Source of the DNA: Megaleporinus macrocephalus
Lineage: Eukaryota; Chordata; Actinopteri; Characiformes; Anostomidae
NCBI GenBank assembly: GCA_021613375.1
Contig: CM038704.1
Location: forward strand, 6,883,038 to 6,947,037
Direction of reading: 5' to 3'
Length of the DNA stretch: 64,000 nucleotides
The notes beneath the pieces are model-generated. The model did not search any database, was not told where the DNA came from, and was given only the letters and a program-made list of their open reading frames with translations. Shown in pieces: positions 23,560-33,851 of the stretch. Within the stretch, counting starts at the first letter, position 1. Each line of letters starts with the position of its first letter. A program made the translations under genes and the position numbers.

Positions 23560-24150
23560 AACAACAGCATATGGAAAATAAATGATTTTGCATTACCTGT
23601 AATATCGAGAATGAACGAGCGAACACGATGCACTCATGTTTATTGCGCCTGTTGTGTTTAGTTATGCGCGGTTTGGTGATTAGACGCTGAGATCGATGAG
23701 GAAAACGCTGTACATTATCAGGTCGTTATTTTTACCAAGGCAGGCTTATGCTCAGACGCAGGCACCGTAATGGCAATGCAGAAACAAGCCTTGTTTTGTA
23801 TTCCCCCTCACTTTGCCGAGGATGGCAATCAGCGTGATTTGTGTAGCGGGCAACACCTCACAACATTGATCAGTCGTGATTGAGCTGCTCAGCTCCACTC
23901 CCCGTTCATTTGGCACTTCTAATGGCCCACAGCGGCGCCACCTCTAAACTTCTAATCTTGACTGGCTCTGTGGGCTTAGCGTTTAGCGAGCCTGTAAACT
24001 GTATCAATTATCATCATTTCATTATTTTCCTTGCGACGAATCCATAGAGATATTACTCGTCTAGTTATACTTCAAACAGAGGGAGGTTTCAAAACGCCGC
24101 CTACCACTCTGCCAATATTTCTCTCATCTGATTGTTTTCAGTCATTCCTT
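23560..24150. other. Candidate conserved non-coding element
   Basis: Non-repetitive block of moderate GC containing GGCAATCAGCGTGATTTGTG, CATTGATCAGTCGTGATTGA, CACTTCTAATGGCCC and TATCAATTATCATCATTTC. No frame of note. Resembles vertebrate enhancer-like sequence; unproven. Confidence 0.35.
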
Positions 24151-24200
24151 TGTATTAGGAAGCTCATAAGACCGGACTCATGAACTCGGAAGTTGAGGCG

Positions 24201-24671
24201 AGAGAGAGCGAGGGATCAACTGACTCTGAGGGCTGGATAACAGAAAAGCAGAAGAGAAGCATTTACTGGCATTAACCTGAGAACCTCTCAAGGACACCAA
24301 ACAGAAACACTGCCAAGTCTTTTGCAGAGCGGATAGAGCTCTGAAGACTCATTCTTTATGAAGTTCACTTTTACTGTAGGGATCCATTTCTTTTGGACGA
24401 GTCAAAGGAAATAACTTAAGTCAGAATAGATTTGTTGTTAATTGGAACACGACATGAATAACTAGAAAAGTGCATAAACGACAAACAAAGGAGTGCGGGT
24501 CAGTACGTCTGTGGATCAGAGGTTGGGGATCTTCTCTGAGTGAGTACAGACAGTTTGGAGACTGTAGGCTGGGTGAAACCGTAATGTTTGGGTTTGGCCG
24601 AAAATGAATGGGTCTCTATGGGAGGAACAAGGGATAAATAAATGACAAATAGAGGAGTGCGGGTCAGTATG
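24201..24671 (+). repeat. Segment duplicated at 26052-26510 (source copy)
   Basis: Begins AGAGAGAGCGAGGGATCAAC and runs to GGGTCAGTATG. The copy at 26052-26510 carries the same series of landmarks (GGATAACAGAAAAGCAGAAG, ACCTGAGA-CCTCTCAAGG, GAAGGAAATAACT-type) with about 12 bp net loss and a low level of substitution. Confidence 0.85.
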
Positions 24672-25230
24672 TCTGTGGATCAGAGGTTTGAGATCTTCTC
24701 TGAGTGAATACAGACAGTTTAGAGGCTGTAGGTTGAATGAAACCATAATGTTTGGATTCTGCCGAAAATGAATGGAACTCTATGGGAGGAACAAGGGATG
24801 AATAAATGGCAAATAGAGGAGTGCAGGTTAGTATGTCTGTGGATTTAAAGTTGTGGAGCGGCCCTGAGTGAATACAGGCAAGTTGGTAGAACGAAGGTTA
24901 AATGAAACCGTAATGTTTGGGTTCGGCTGAAAACGTATGGGATCCTATGGGAGGAACGAGGGATGAAGAAACAACAAATAGATGAGTGTGGGTCAGGGTG
25001 TCTGTGGATTAGTGTTTAGGGATCTGCCTTAAAAGAGTACATGCAGTTTGGAAGCTGTAGGTTAAATGAAACCATGATGTTTGGGTGTGACCGAAAATGA
25101 ATAGGACTCTATAGAGGAAAAAAAGTGATGGGGAAAAAAACGACAAACAGATGAGTGTGAGTCACACCAACACTACAGTCACCACTAGGGGTCTACCCTG
25201 AGTCAGTGTATGTGAAACGGTGTCTGTTTA
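24493..25230 (+). repeat. ~165-bp tandem repeat, 4.5 copies
   Basis: Unit starts (GTGCGGGTCAGTA or variant) fall at 24493, 24657, 24821, 24986 and 25155, so spacing is 164, 164, 165 and 169 bp. Each unit holds GTCTGTGGAT, TGAGTGAATACAGACAGTTT, GCTGTAGGTT, AAACCGTAATGTTTGG and GAAAATGAATGG. Inverted relatives lie at 13405-13680, and part of the array is copied at about 26335-26510. Confidence 0.85.
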
Positions 25231-25234
25231 TAGA

Positions 25235-25500
25235 CGGATACAACCCAGAATTCAAAGCTTTATCAACTGATGGTGAGCTGTTCTGGCCCAATAGTATGAT
25301 ACTGCCACCACCATGTTTCACAGTTGGGATGAGGTCCTTATGCTGGAATGCAGTCATTCCATACTTAGTGTTCTTGTTCCATGTTTTCCTGATTGTGGAC
25401 GTATGAGCACGGTCGTTAGCCAGTGAAAGAGTCAGTGCAGATCCTTAGATGTTATATAGGAATGCTTCTCCCCAAACTCTCTCAGGAAGGGGTTACAATG
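25235..25500 (-). pseudogene. Tc1-like transposase relic
   Basis: On the minus strand, 25292-25321 encodes VKHGGGSIIL, and just upstream the same frame gives KYGMTAFQHKDLIPT. This is the conserved segment preceding the second catalytic Asp region of Tc1-family transposases. The reading stops where the sequence joins the 165-bp repeat and the rest of the catalytic domain is missing. The 66-codon plus frame at 25206-25406 is its antisense shadow. A short, truncated fossil. Confidence 0.75.
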
Positions 25501-25946
25501 GTGCTGTAATTCATTCACCCCACTGACAGCATATAAAAGAAGTCCAAACTCGACACCAAAAAAGTTTTAGAACTGATGAGCAAATAAGAGCAAACACAAT
25601 TCATACGTCCTTAAAAATCATTTGACTTGCTTCAACCAAAACATGGACACTGGATTCACTCACTCAGCCAGACTCGCACCGGACTCTCATCCAATTGACT
25701 GAACATTCTAACCCTAATTACCACACTCAAATCTGATTATCACCCAATCGATTAAACCTCTTGACCCTAATGATCATCTACACCAAACTGATCTTCATCA
25801 GTTATCACAAGCTTTTGCCAACAAAGATATTTAAACCTTAGATTACTTTGCTTTATTCATAATACTGTGCCGAAGTTCTTAAACACTTGGGGATGTTCTA
25901 ATATTCAAAAAGCTATTTTTCTCTTCAATTAGCTCAGCAAAACACT
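25501..25946. other. No feature recognised
   Basis: AT-rich. The part at 25550-25850 contains many ACCCTAAT-type motifs but no clear periodicity or frame. Confidence 0.45.
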
Positions 25947-26051
25947 TTATTATTTAAATATTCAAACAGTATTAATCAGACGTGGTGGCCTCAAGCCACA
26001 TGACTTGGACTCGAGTCACTAAACTGATGACTTGTGACTTGACTTGACAAC
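25947..26051 (+). mobile_element. Truncated duplicate: host flank plus first 75 bp of hAT element
   Basis: 25947-25976 is the host sequence ending in the 8-bp GTATTAAT. 25977-26051 is the hAT start (CAGACGTGGTGGCCTC onward), broken at TTGACAACA. The same sequence, unbroken, follows at 26511-26640 (offset 564). Confidence 0.85.
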
Positions 26052-26510
26052 AGAGAGAGCGAGGGATCAACTGACTCTAAGGTCTGGATAACAGAAAAGC
26101 AGAAGAAAAGCATTTACTGGCATTAACCTGAGACCCTCTCAAGGACACCAAACAGAAACACCGCCAAGTCCTTTGCAGAGCAGATAGAGCTCAGAAAACT
26201 CATTCCTAATTCCTTTTACTGTAGGGATCCATTTTTTTTGGACGAGTCGAAGGAAATTACTCAAGTCCGAATAGATTTCTTGTTAATTGGAACAGGGCAT
26301 GAATAACTAGAAAAGTGCATAAATGACAAATAGAGGAGTCCGCGGGTCAGTACGTCTGTGGATCAGAGGTTGTCCTGAGTAAATACAGACAGTTTGAAGG
26401 CTGTAGGCTGGGTGAAACCGTAATGTTTGGGTTTGGCCAAAAATAATTGGGACTCTATGGGAGAAACAAGGGATGAATAAACGACAAATAGAGGAGTGTG
26501 GGTTAGCATG
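26052..26510 (+). repeat. Duplicate copy of 24201-24671
   Basis: See the source segment. It sits precisely between the truncated and the complete hAT copies. Joints are CAACA/GAGAGAGCG on the left and TTAGCATG/TTATTATTT on the right. Confidence 0.85.
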
Positions 26511-26540
26511 TTATTATTTAAATATTCAAACAGTATTAAT

Positions 26541-27155
26541 CAGACGTGGTGGCCTCAAGCCATATGACTTGAACTCGAGTCCAACTCGAGTCACTAAACT
26601 AATGACTTGTGACTAGACTTGACAACATCACTAAAGACTTGCGATTTGACTTAGACTTAACCTTTACTGACTCGGACTTGGAATCGGACTTGAGCTTTAA
26701 GACTTGAAAAGACTCGCCACCCTATTTTAACATTATAAATAAGGAAAACTGAATTACATAACTGATAATTTTCTGTTAAATGGTGCTGTAACGCTAGGGA
26801 ACTGAGCTTTGCCACTCAGTTTATCCATAACCTAGCAACAAGTGAAGTTCTGCAGCCAATCACGGAAAGCTTTGGGGGGGCGCGAGTTTTGAATTTGTGA
26901 GAAGACGAGGAAATTAATCCTGTTCAACTACAAAGATTCTGCTGTAGTAAATAAAATAGAACTGCAACATGCAGGACATGTGGAGACTTGATCACAGATG
27001 GAGCTGCAACTACTTTAAACTTTGTTTAACTCTGGTGACTTGGAGTTTAACACCTGGGACTTGACTCGAGACTTCCTTGTATTGACTTGGGACTTGATTG
27101 TCAAGACTTAAGACTTTCTTGTTACTTGCAACTTAGTCACTTGGTCCCATGTCTG
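26541..27155. mobile_element. Non-autonomous hAT element with perfect 8-bp target duplication (615 bp)
   Basis: Starts CAGACGTGG and ends CCATGTCTG (reverse complement CAGACATGG). Flanked by GTATTAAT at 26533-26540 and 27156-27163, an exact 8-bp target site duplication typical of hAT. The interior is rich in ACTTGACTTG-type motifs, a known feature of this teleost family, and has no transposase frame. It split the arm of the long-inverted-repeat element: removing it joins CAAACAGTATTAAT to AGATTAAGTAGTAC. Confidence 0.9.
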
Positions 27156-27167
27156 GTATTAATAGAT

Positions 27168-27492
27168 TAAGTAGTACTTTTACATATATCAGTGTGTTGA
27201 TTTAACCCTTTCCAAGCTTTTCCTTGTGGAAACAACCCAGTATTATTATCAGTTCTCATCTAATACCTGCTTTGACTGCTCAGTACTTCATTAAGCTAAA
27301 TCAAGATTGCTGCTGAAGGAACTGATAACATTCATACAATGTCTGGGGCGTCCAGGAGAAATCTGGAAATACACTTTGTTCTTCAAACTGGAGCTCAAGA
27401 TCTGATCTACTTCTCTCACAATAAGATATTTATGTTACTTTGTATTGTATTTATAATTATTTACATCTGTTCTAATCAGATCTGGTGGTGAA
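27168..27492 (+). mobile_element. Third arm of the long-inverted-repeat element
   Basis: From TTTTACATATATCAGTGTG through AACCCTTTCCAAGCTT and GGGCGTCCAGGAGAAATCTG to CTAATCAGATCTGGTGGTGA it parallels the left arm at 3593-3903. The outer end continues leftward across the hAT insertion to about 25943. No partner arm is visible downstream, so this is a solo arm or truncated copy; 27493-27540 still shares GATCAGCTTAGGT with the first element. Confidence 0.85.
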
Positions 27493-27539
27493 CACACACT
27501 TATTGCTTAGATAAAGACTTTTAAGTGATCAGCTTAGGT

Positions 27540-27790
27540 ATATAATATATAATTTCTTCCAGTGTTGTTGTGATCTGATTATAGTGTGACTTACTAAGCC
27601 ATACTTGACATCTAAACAAGATAAATGACGAAAAAGGGACAGAAACTGATACTTTACCGGCGGTCTTGCGGCAGGCTTGCCCTCTTTCTCGCACCGAAGA
27701 GCAGACATATATTGTACCCCTCAGATCTGAACCCCAAAATCCAATTAACGTAATTCCATTATCCGTTTCGATAAGTCTTCCCTAATGAAC
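27540..27790. other. No feature recognised
   Basis: AT-rich remainder after the inverted-repeat arm, turning to higher GC near 27650. Confidence 0.4.
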
Positions 27791-28600
27791 AGCTTTTATC
27801 TGTGAGGTTTCATCTGACATCTTCAGCAAACCCTGATCACAGTAATCCACCCTTCAAACTGCTAACTCAGACACTGATTAACAAATCCTTCAAGCGCTTT
27901 GGCCGTGTAGCGTAGCCTTTACAGATTTAGCCCTGATCAGTAATTGCTTGTTCCTGTTTGACCTTCTGACCAGGCAGTTGTCGGCGCATTAAGAGTCATT
28001 ATACTCTCTAAGCTAACGCCACGCTAAGTTATCTGGAGCCCAGAGTCTTATCTACGAAGCTGGATCTCCGGCCTGGTTTTCATTTTCTCCTCTCTTGGGG
28101 ACGCATACGCAGAGCCTCAGACAAAGCCCACCTCAGACAACTCTGCCCAGCTCTGCTAAAAAGGTCTGTATAAGTTTGATCGCTAAAGTAGTCTTTGGAG
28201 AGCTGCTGGACTAATAAGCCCAATACGGTGGGCCCTTTGTGGGTCCTATCAGCACTCGACGCTTTCTCCTTTATTTCCGGCTTATTCTCTCATTACGTCT
28301 CGCTCGCCCGCCGTAATCAGTCCAGGCTTATTGTTCGGCATTAACAATTTAAATTGTTTTTGCTTTCTGCGTCGCCAATTGCTGTTTCGCTTTACCCGAA
28401 AGCGGCGCGTAATGAGTTTCCACTTTCCCAGCCCGGATCAGGAATAGATCACTCCTCCCTCACCGCATTAAAATATATAAATAATGGCCAACAGAGACAA
28501 ACGGCAGGAGTTCTGCGCGCGCCTCCTCGGCAGGATAGTGGAAATCGTGTTAATGAGAATGCAGCGATGTAGAAAGACTCGCCGAGCCTTCCCATCCAGT
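27790..28600. other. Candidate conserved non-coding element(s)
   Basis: Long non-repetitive block of moderate GC. Contains CTGATTAACAAATCC, CCCTGATCAGTAATTGC, GCCGTAATCAGTCC, CATTAACAATTTAAATTG and GGCGCGTAATGAG. The plus frame at 28354-28572 has no recognisable domain. Among the best enhancer candidates here; conservation not testable. Confidence 0.35.
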
Positions 28601-28998
28601 TTCATTTCCGGCTAACAGGGGAGCCGCTACACTCGCCTTGTTAGAACAAATGTGGGTGGTGGTGGTGAGTAGGAAGCTCGCGGTATTGATCAGCTTCCTC
28701 ACGAGGGGATAAAAAGAGGTTTCTGGTGTTTATCACGCTAAAGGTTCTCTGACTCTGTGGTAGAAAGCTAGATCCATCACTACTGCCTTTATGGATCCAG
28801 AGATGTTGCTCACGGGCCAGACTGGTATCGCTGTGCACTCCTGGGGAGCACTTTACTTGAGAAGGTATACATAAGACTATCGCCGCTGTTACACTTTAGA
28901 ACTCTCAGTAGAGGTTTCGTTTGGTTTCACCTCACTTACAACAAAAATACTGAAAATTATTTATTAAATTAAAGCAATCTTATAGTATATTTTCCATG
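28601..28998. other. No supported feature
   Basis: Includes a small minus frame (28641-28838) without motifs; the 28630-28860 part could extend the preceding candidate element. Confidence 0.4.
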
Positions 28999-29157
28999 TG
29001 CACCGATCAGCCATAACTTTAAAACCATCTCTTTGCATCTACACACATTGTCCATTATATCAGCTCCACTGACCATATAGGAGCTACACTTACAGATTGT
29101 AGTTCATCTGATTCTCTGTATACTTTGTAACCCTGTTTTTCAATGATCAGGACCAGG
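28999..29157 (+). mobile_element. CACCGATCAGCC-type MITE, left-end fragment
   Basis: Starts CACCGATCAGCCATAACTTT and continues TCAGCTCCACTGACCATATAG, CTTACAGATTGTAGTTCATC and CAATGATCAGGACC, the order found in the left arm at 61128 and, reversed, in the right arm at 58700-58841. Confidence 0.85.
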
Positions 29158-29179
29158 GGCAATTGTAGGCTTAGAGGTT

Positions 29180-30090
29180 TAGGGATGCTGAGCACACAAA
29201 TGAGAACAGCTCATAAAAAAACTATGTCAGTTCGGACTATCAATCCAAAATCAGTGTTGGGGAAACACTGTGACTGGAAAGACACCATCGGCCTATAGCC
29301 GATACCGATAAAGGGCGGGGTAAATGCCACGGCAGGGCTACGTGTAGTTATTAGCGCAATCAAGTCATAAAACATGGTCTAAACTGGCTTATTACCATTT
29401 TTAACGAGCTCATGTGAAAGTATAATATTATTAACTAAATTAACAGTAAATAAACAAAGTAAATCATACAAATATCCCCAATACTGTAATCATTACATTT
29501 AGACCCTTAATTTAAAACGAAAAAAGCTAATTAAATACATGCAGTAAAAACTGCAGTCATTAAACGCAGACTCTGTTATTATAAACAAAAAACTGTAATA
29601 ATTAAATGTAGATCTTGAATTGTTGTTGCTGTTCTGTTCGTACCGGTCAGATCTGGTCTGTAGGTGTTCTGGGTTGTTTGTTATGTGCTAGCTCTGCTGT
29701 TTGCTGATTCTCACTGTATGTCGCGGGTGTACTCTAAAAACCGTATCAGATTAGTAGTGTTAAATGTCTTTGTCTTGGTTCCCTAACGAGACACAGATAA
29801 TTTTACAGATTTTAATAAACGCTCTGGATGAGTCTGTGTCACATACGGCAACAAGCTGCCAGACGGACGCAACGCAACACAAAGGTAAACTGTTCTCGTG
29901 AGGCCGCCGCTTTAGTCAGTCTGTGGAAAATGGAAGGGTATGTGTTTCCACCTAGCGGTTCAGATAGGAATTGCAAGGACCTGGCCTGAGGGGGTTTCAA
30001 GCTAGCTGTAAATACAGAAATTAGGCTCATTTGTCTAAAGCCATCGATCGAAAATATCAGATACATAGCCGATCGATCTTTACATCTCTA
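29180..30090. mobile_element. Possible non-autonomous hAT-like element
   Basis: Starts TAGGGATGCTGAGCAC and ends TTTACATCTCTA (TAGAGATGTAAAG on the other strand). Near both ends are CGGCCTATAGCCGATACCG and GCCGATCGATC motifs of the GATCGGCCGATA kind common in vertebrate hAT elements. No clear 8-bp target duplication was found, so limits are uncertain. The minus frame at 29839-30066 has no domain. Confidence 0.4.
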
Positions 30091-30337
30091 CTAACAATAA
30101 CAGAATAAAGAGTTTTCAGAAAAATGGACTGCTGATAATGACTGCAGTGTGTTGGTTCTGAGTGATAAAGTACAAAATACTTCTTTACAAAACTCACTAG
30201 GCACATGACACCAGTCAGGTAAAGCACTAGTTATTTTGAACAAATAATCTCTAGGTTTTAATTATTTATGTTCAACTAATGTAACAGTTAATGTTCAAAG
30301 AAAAAAAAATACTATTATTTTTAGGGATGCTGGGACT
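30091..30337. other. No feature recognised
   Basis: AT-rich spacer containing a short A-run at 30300-30309. Confidence 0.5.
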
Positions 30338-30371
30338 CAATGTAGCCCTAAAATAGGGCTAGCTACTCCCC

Positions 30372-30826
30372 CTAGGACCCTGCCAAGGACTACCACAGAG
30401 CAGGTATTATTTGGGTGTTGGGTCATTCTCAGCACTGCAGTGACACTGGTGTGGTGGTGGTGTGTTATTGTGAGTGGATCAGACACAGCAGTGCTGCTAG
30501 AGTGTTTAAACACTGTGTCCACTCACTGTCCACTCTATTAGACACTCCTACTACTTGCTGGTCCACCTTGATGTAAAGTCAGAGACAGTAGCTCATCTGC
30601 TGCTGCACAGTTTGTGTTCCTCTAGTTCTTCATCAGTGGACACAGGACGCTGCCCACAGGACACTGCCCACAGGACACTGTTGGCTGGATGTTGGTGGTT
30701 GGTGGACAATTCTCAGTCCAGCAGTGACACTGAGGTGTTTAAACCACTCACACCAGCACAACACACACTAACACACCACCGTGCTAAGAATGATCCACCT
30801 CCCTAATAGGTCCTGCTCTGTGGTGG
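30372..30826. mobile_element. CACCGATCAGCC-type MITE, internal palindromic part
   Basis: Runs from GGACCCTGCCAAGGACTACC to CCTGCTCTGTGGTGGCCCCC. Outer arms pair as an imperfect palindrome: CACAGAGCAGGTATTATTTG with ATAGGTCCTGCTCTGTG, and CAGCACTGCAGTGACACTGG with the later TCCAGCAGTGACACTGAGG. Short frames on both strands are by-products. The true ends are missing. Confidence 0.8.
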
Positions 30827-30916
30827 CCCCCCTAATGGCCATTCTATGTATTTTTAATGTAATTAATACATTTTTCATTAGCTATGCTGATAGATTTTAT
30901 TAATGCTTTGAGTTAT

Positions 30917-31258
30917 TTATCTAAAACCTACATGGTCTCTAGAATGTATGTCCTTTATCTGTATAATACCCACATGTTTGTAAATGTAGCATTTGTGGGA
31001 CACGCTCATCACCCATACGATTCTTGATGCCACCTTCGCCCACACCATCAAAGTTTCCGGGCCTTGAACTCTTGGAGAATCCTCACGAGACACAAACATT
31101 GTGGCCATGAATACCATCATAGATCTGAGCGGAAGAGTTATATTCGTGCCACGGTGCCAAATCACCTCAGCATCATGCTCGGGAGCGCCCTGGGAGTTGG
31201 TGTTTCCTTGGATACAGAGGTTAATGAAGTGCTGATCTCCAAATGGATCCTTACCCAA
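30917..31258 (-). other. Open frame of uncertain nature within a candidate conserved block
   Basis: About 113 codons open on the minus strand, starting at TTG rather than ATG with a stop just upstream (TGA two codons before). The translation has ordinary-looking composition but no domain I recognise. It could be an exon fragment, an old transposon piece or chance. Antisense frame 31064-31339 overlaps. Confidence 0.25.
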
Positions 31259-31735
31259 AGATCAATTACCATCCCCTTCAGCAGCGCTATGGAGGTTTTA
31301 TTGCCGAGGCAGAGGGCAGGCCGCTGTATGGCATATTGATTGAACCGACAGAAGCAATTCTTCAGCCCTGTTAATACTCCTCACGCTCGGCCCCAGTTTC
31401 CACCCTTCTCTGCTCTTACACTCGTTTTCCCTAATCACTCCATTTGTAATTAAGGAAGGGAGCAGATGAGCGAACCTGGCCACTTCCACAAATCCCTCTG
31501 AGGTTCTTTAAGACAGGCAGGAAGCAATTATGCTTTTCATGTGGAAGGGAATGGAGATGGATGGCAGTCCGAGGCTGCAAGACAGTGACTCATTTTCGAC
31601 GGCCTTGTTCTGAAAGATCTTCTCTTGGCAGCACGGCGCTTTGAGAGTTTGCACAAACTATGAAAGCGCGGAGATTGGAGTGACGAGGAAACTGACTGAC
31701 ACGACTGAATCGGAAGGCTCTTCAGGTTGTACACT
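31000..31735. other. Candidate conserved non-coding element(s)
   Basis: Non-repetitive, moderate-GC block containing GATCAATTACCATCCCC, CCCTAATCACTCCATTTG and TGTAATTAAGGAAGG. The minus frame at 31298-31489 and minus frame 31537-31734 have no domains. Candidate by composition only. Confidence 0.35.
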
Positions 31736-32027
31736 GCTGGGGAAGAAATTATTTCTAATAATCCTTGACTTGTACAAATCTAGAAGAATACTTCAAATGT
31801 TTTATATCAGTGTGCTGGGAATGAAATGCTTTTATCGGTCATTTGTGGGTTTGATGCACTATTTTATTCACCAGTATCGTACAGCAGTATGGTGATGCAA
31901 CATATCATTAGAAAGCTTGAAATAAAAAAAAAAAGTTCTGTTGATGTCTGCTGGCAAAATGGTTGGTTTTGTGGAGGAGTGGACACTTTGCTGAGGAAGA
32001 AGAAAAACAAGTTTAAATCTAGCTAAG
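31736..32027. other. No feature recognised
   Basis: AT-rich spacer with an A-run near 31923; small plus frames only. Confidence 0.5.
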
Positions 32028-32135
32028 TTGTGGGCTAAAAGTTAGGGATTGCCGGCTCCATTCCCTGGACCAACAGGCCATGACTAAACTGCCTTTGAGC
32101 AAGGCATCTAACTGCTCCCCGAGCGCCGTAGATAG
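32028..32135 (+). mobile_element. SINE fragment adjoining its own tandem expansion
   Basis: GGGCTAAAAGTTAGGGATTG, TTTGAGCAAGGCATCTAACT, GCTCCCCGAGCGCCGTAGAT and GGGCTGCCCACAGC match the SINE head and body of 17509-17805 in the opposite orientation. At about 32150 the body runs into the minisatellite. Confidence 0.75.
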
Positions 32136-32611
32136 GGCTGCCCACAGCTCCCTTCACTGCCCCTAGTGTGTGTGTTCACTAGTGTTTGTATATGTGAGTG
32201 TTTCACTGCTCCCTAGTGGGCATGTTCGTTATTGTGTGTATATGGAAATCTTTCACTGCCCCCAGGTGTGTATGTTCACTAGTATTTGTATATGTGAGTG
32301 TTTTACTGCCCCCTAGTGTGTGTATATGTGAGTGTTTCACTGCTCCCTAGTGTGTGTATATGTGGGTGTTTCACTGCCCCTAGTGTGTGTATATGTGAGT
32401 GTTTCACTGCCCCTAGTGTGTATATGTGGGTGTTTCACTGCCCCTAGTGTGTATATGTGGGTGTTTCACTGCCCCTAATGTGTATGTTTTCTAGTGTGTG
32501 TGTGTGTGTGTGTATATGTGGGTGTTTCACTGCCCCTAGGGTGTATGTTTACTAGTGTGTGTGTGTGTGTGTGTGTATGTGGGTGTTTCACTGCCCCCTA
32601 GTGTGTATGTT

Positions 32612-32655
<44 letters not shown>

Positions 32656-32876
32656 GGTGTTTTACTGCCCCTAGGGTGTATGTTTACTATAGTGTGTGTA
32701 TATGTGGGTGTTTCACTGCCCCTAGTGTGTATGTTTACTATAGTGTGTGTGTGTATATGTGGGTGTTTCACTGCCCCTAGTGTGTATGTTTACTAGTGTG
32801 TGTGTGTGTATGTGAGTGTTTCACTGCCCCTAGGGTGTGTATATGTGGGTGTTTCACTGCCCCTAGTGTGTATGTT

Positions 32877-32924
<48 letters not shown>

Positions 32925-32996
32925 AGTGTTTCACTGCCCCTAGTGTGTGTATATGTGGGTGTTTCACTGCCCCCTAGTGTGTGCGTTCAATAGTGT

Positions 32997-33037
<41 letters not shown>

Positions 33038-33140
33038 AGTGTTTCACTGCCCCCTAGTGTGTGTGTTCAAGAGTGTGTGTGTGTGTGTATGTGAGTGTTT
33101 CACTGGCCCCTAGTGTGTATGTTCACTATTGCGTGTATGT
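32135..33140 (+). repeat. SINE-body-derived minisatellite
   Basis: About twenty variable units (roughly 35-80 bp) built from GTGAGTGTTTCACTGCCCC, TAGTGTGTATGTT, CACTAGT or TACTAGT and a (GT)n run of changing length. The unit equals part of the SINE body (minus strand of 17570-17650). Length differences arise mostly from the embedded GT microsatellite. The plus frame at 32559-32780 is a repeat artefact. Confidence 0.85.
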
Positions 33141-33851
33141 CTTCCTGTTTGCAGTGGCCGAGTTTGTTTAGTGAGTGTTTGTTGTGATACGGTGTTTTAC
33201 CAAAAACCCGCTTATTTTAGCCGTAATAGTATTTTCACCTGCTTGTACAATAATGCACTACTCGTGAAAAGTTACTGAGTTTAGTATTTATTTAGTTTTC
33301 ACTTAAATCTGAGCATTCGAAACACTTACTTGTAGCAGCCTTGGGACATTCTCAAACAGAGGCAACTAACCCATCCTGCCCAGTTATAGGGTTTCCTGAC
33401 TTGGGAGTGGGACATACCATTCTTGGAGCTGGGGCGGGGGGTATTGTAGTGTTGTCTAGAGTGTTTTTGCCATGTGTTTTGCTAAGTAAATCATTTGTTT
33501 GGGCTTAGCGTTTATACTATTTGTTAGTATTTATGCTATTTGGGTTTGTAGCCTTTAAGGGTATTTGTTTATTGGAGAATTGAGTTAATTGAGCTTGTTT
33601 AGTTGGATTGGTCTAGAGGAGGGGCTAAGGCTTTATAAAGAGGATGCCCGTAGAGCTGGGGGGGGGGGGTCATGTTTGCCCTAGGAATTGGTAGAAGCAT
33701 GACACGCTGGTTAATTGGCCAGGCCCAGTGATATAGCTTGGTTTCTCTAACAGGCCTATTAAGGCAATTTTAATTTGGTTTATTTGCTTGTTTGTTTGTT
33801 TATTTCTATGCACTGTAAATATTTGAATCTCTAACACAAAACCTAAAAAAA
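33141..33851. other. No supported feature
   Basis: Contains a G10 run at 33660-33669 and a minus frame (33670-33885) with no domain. Confidence 0.45.
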
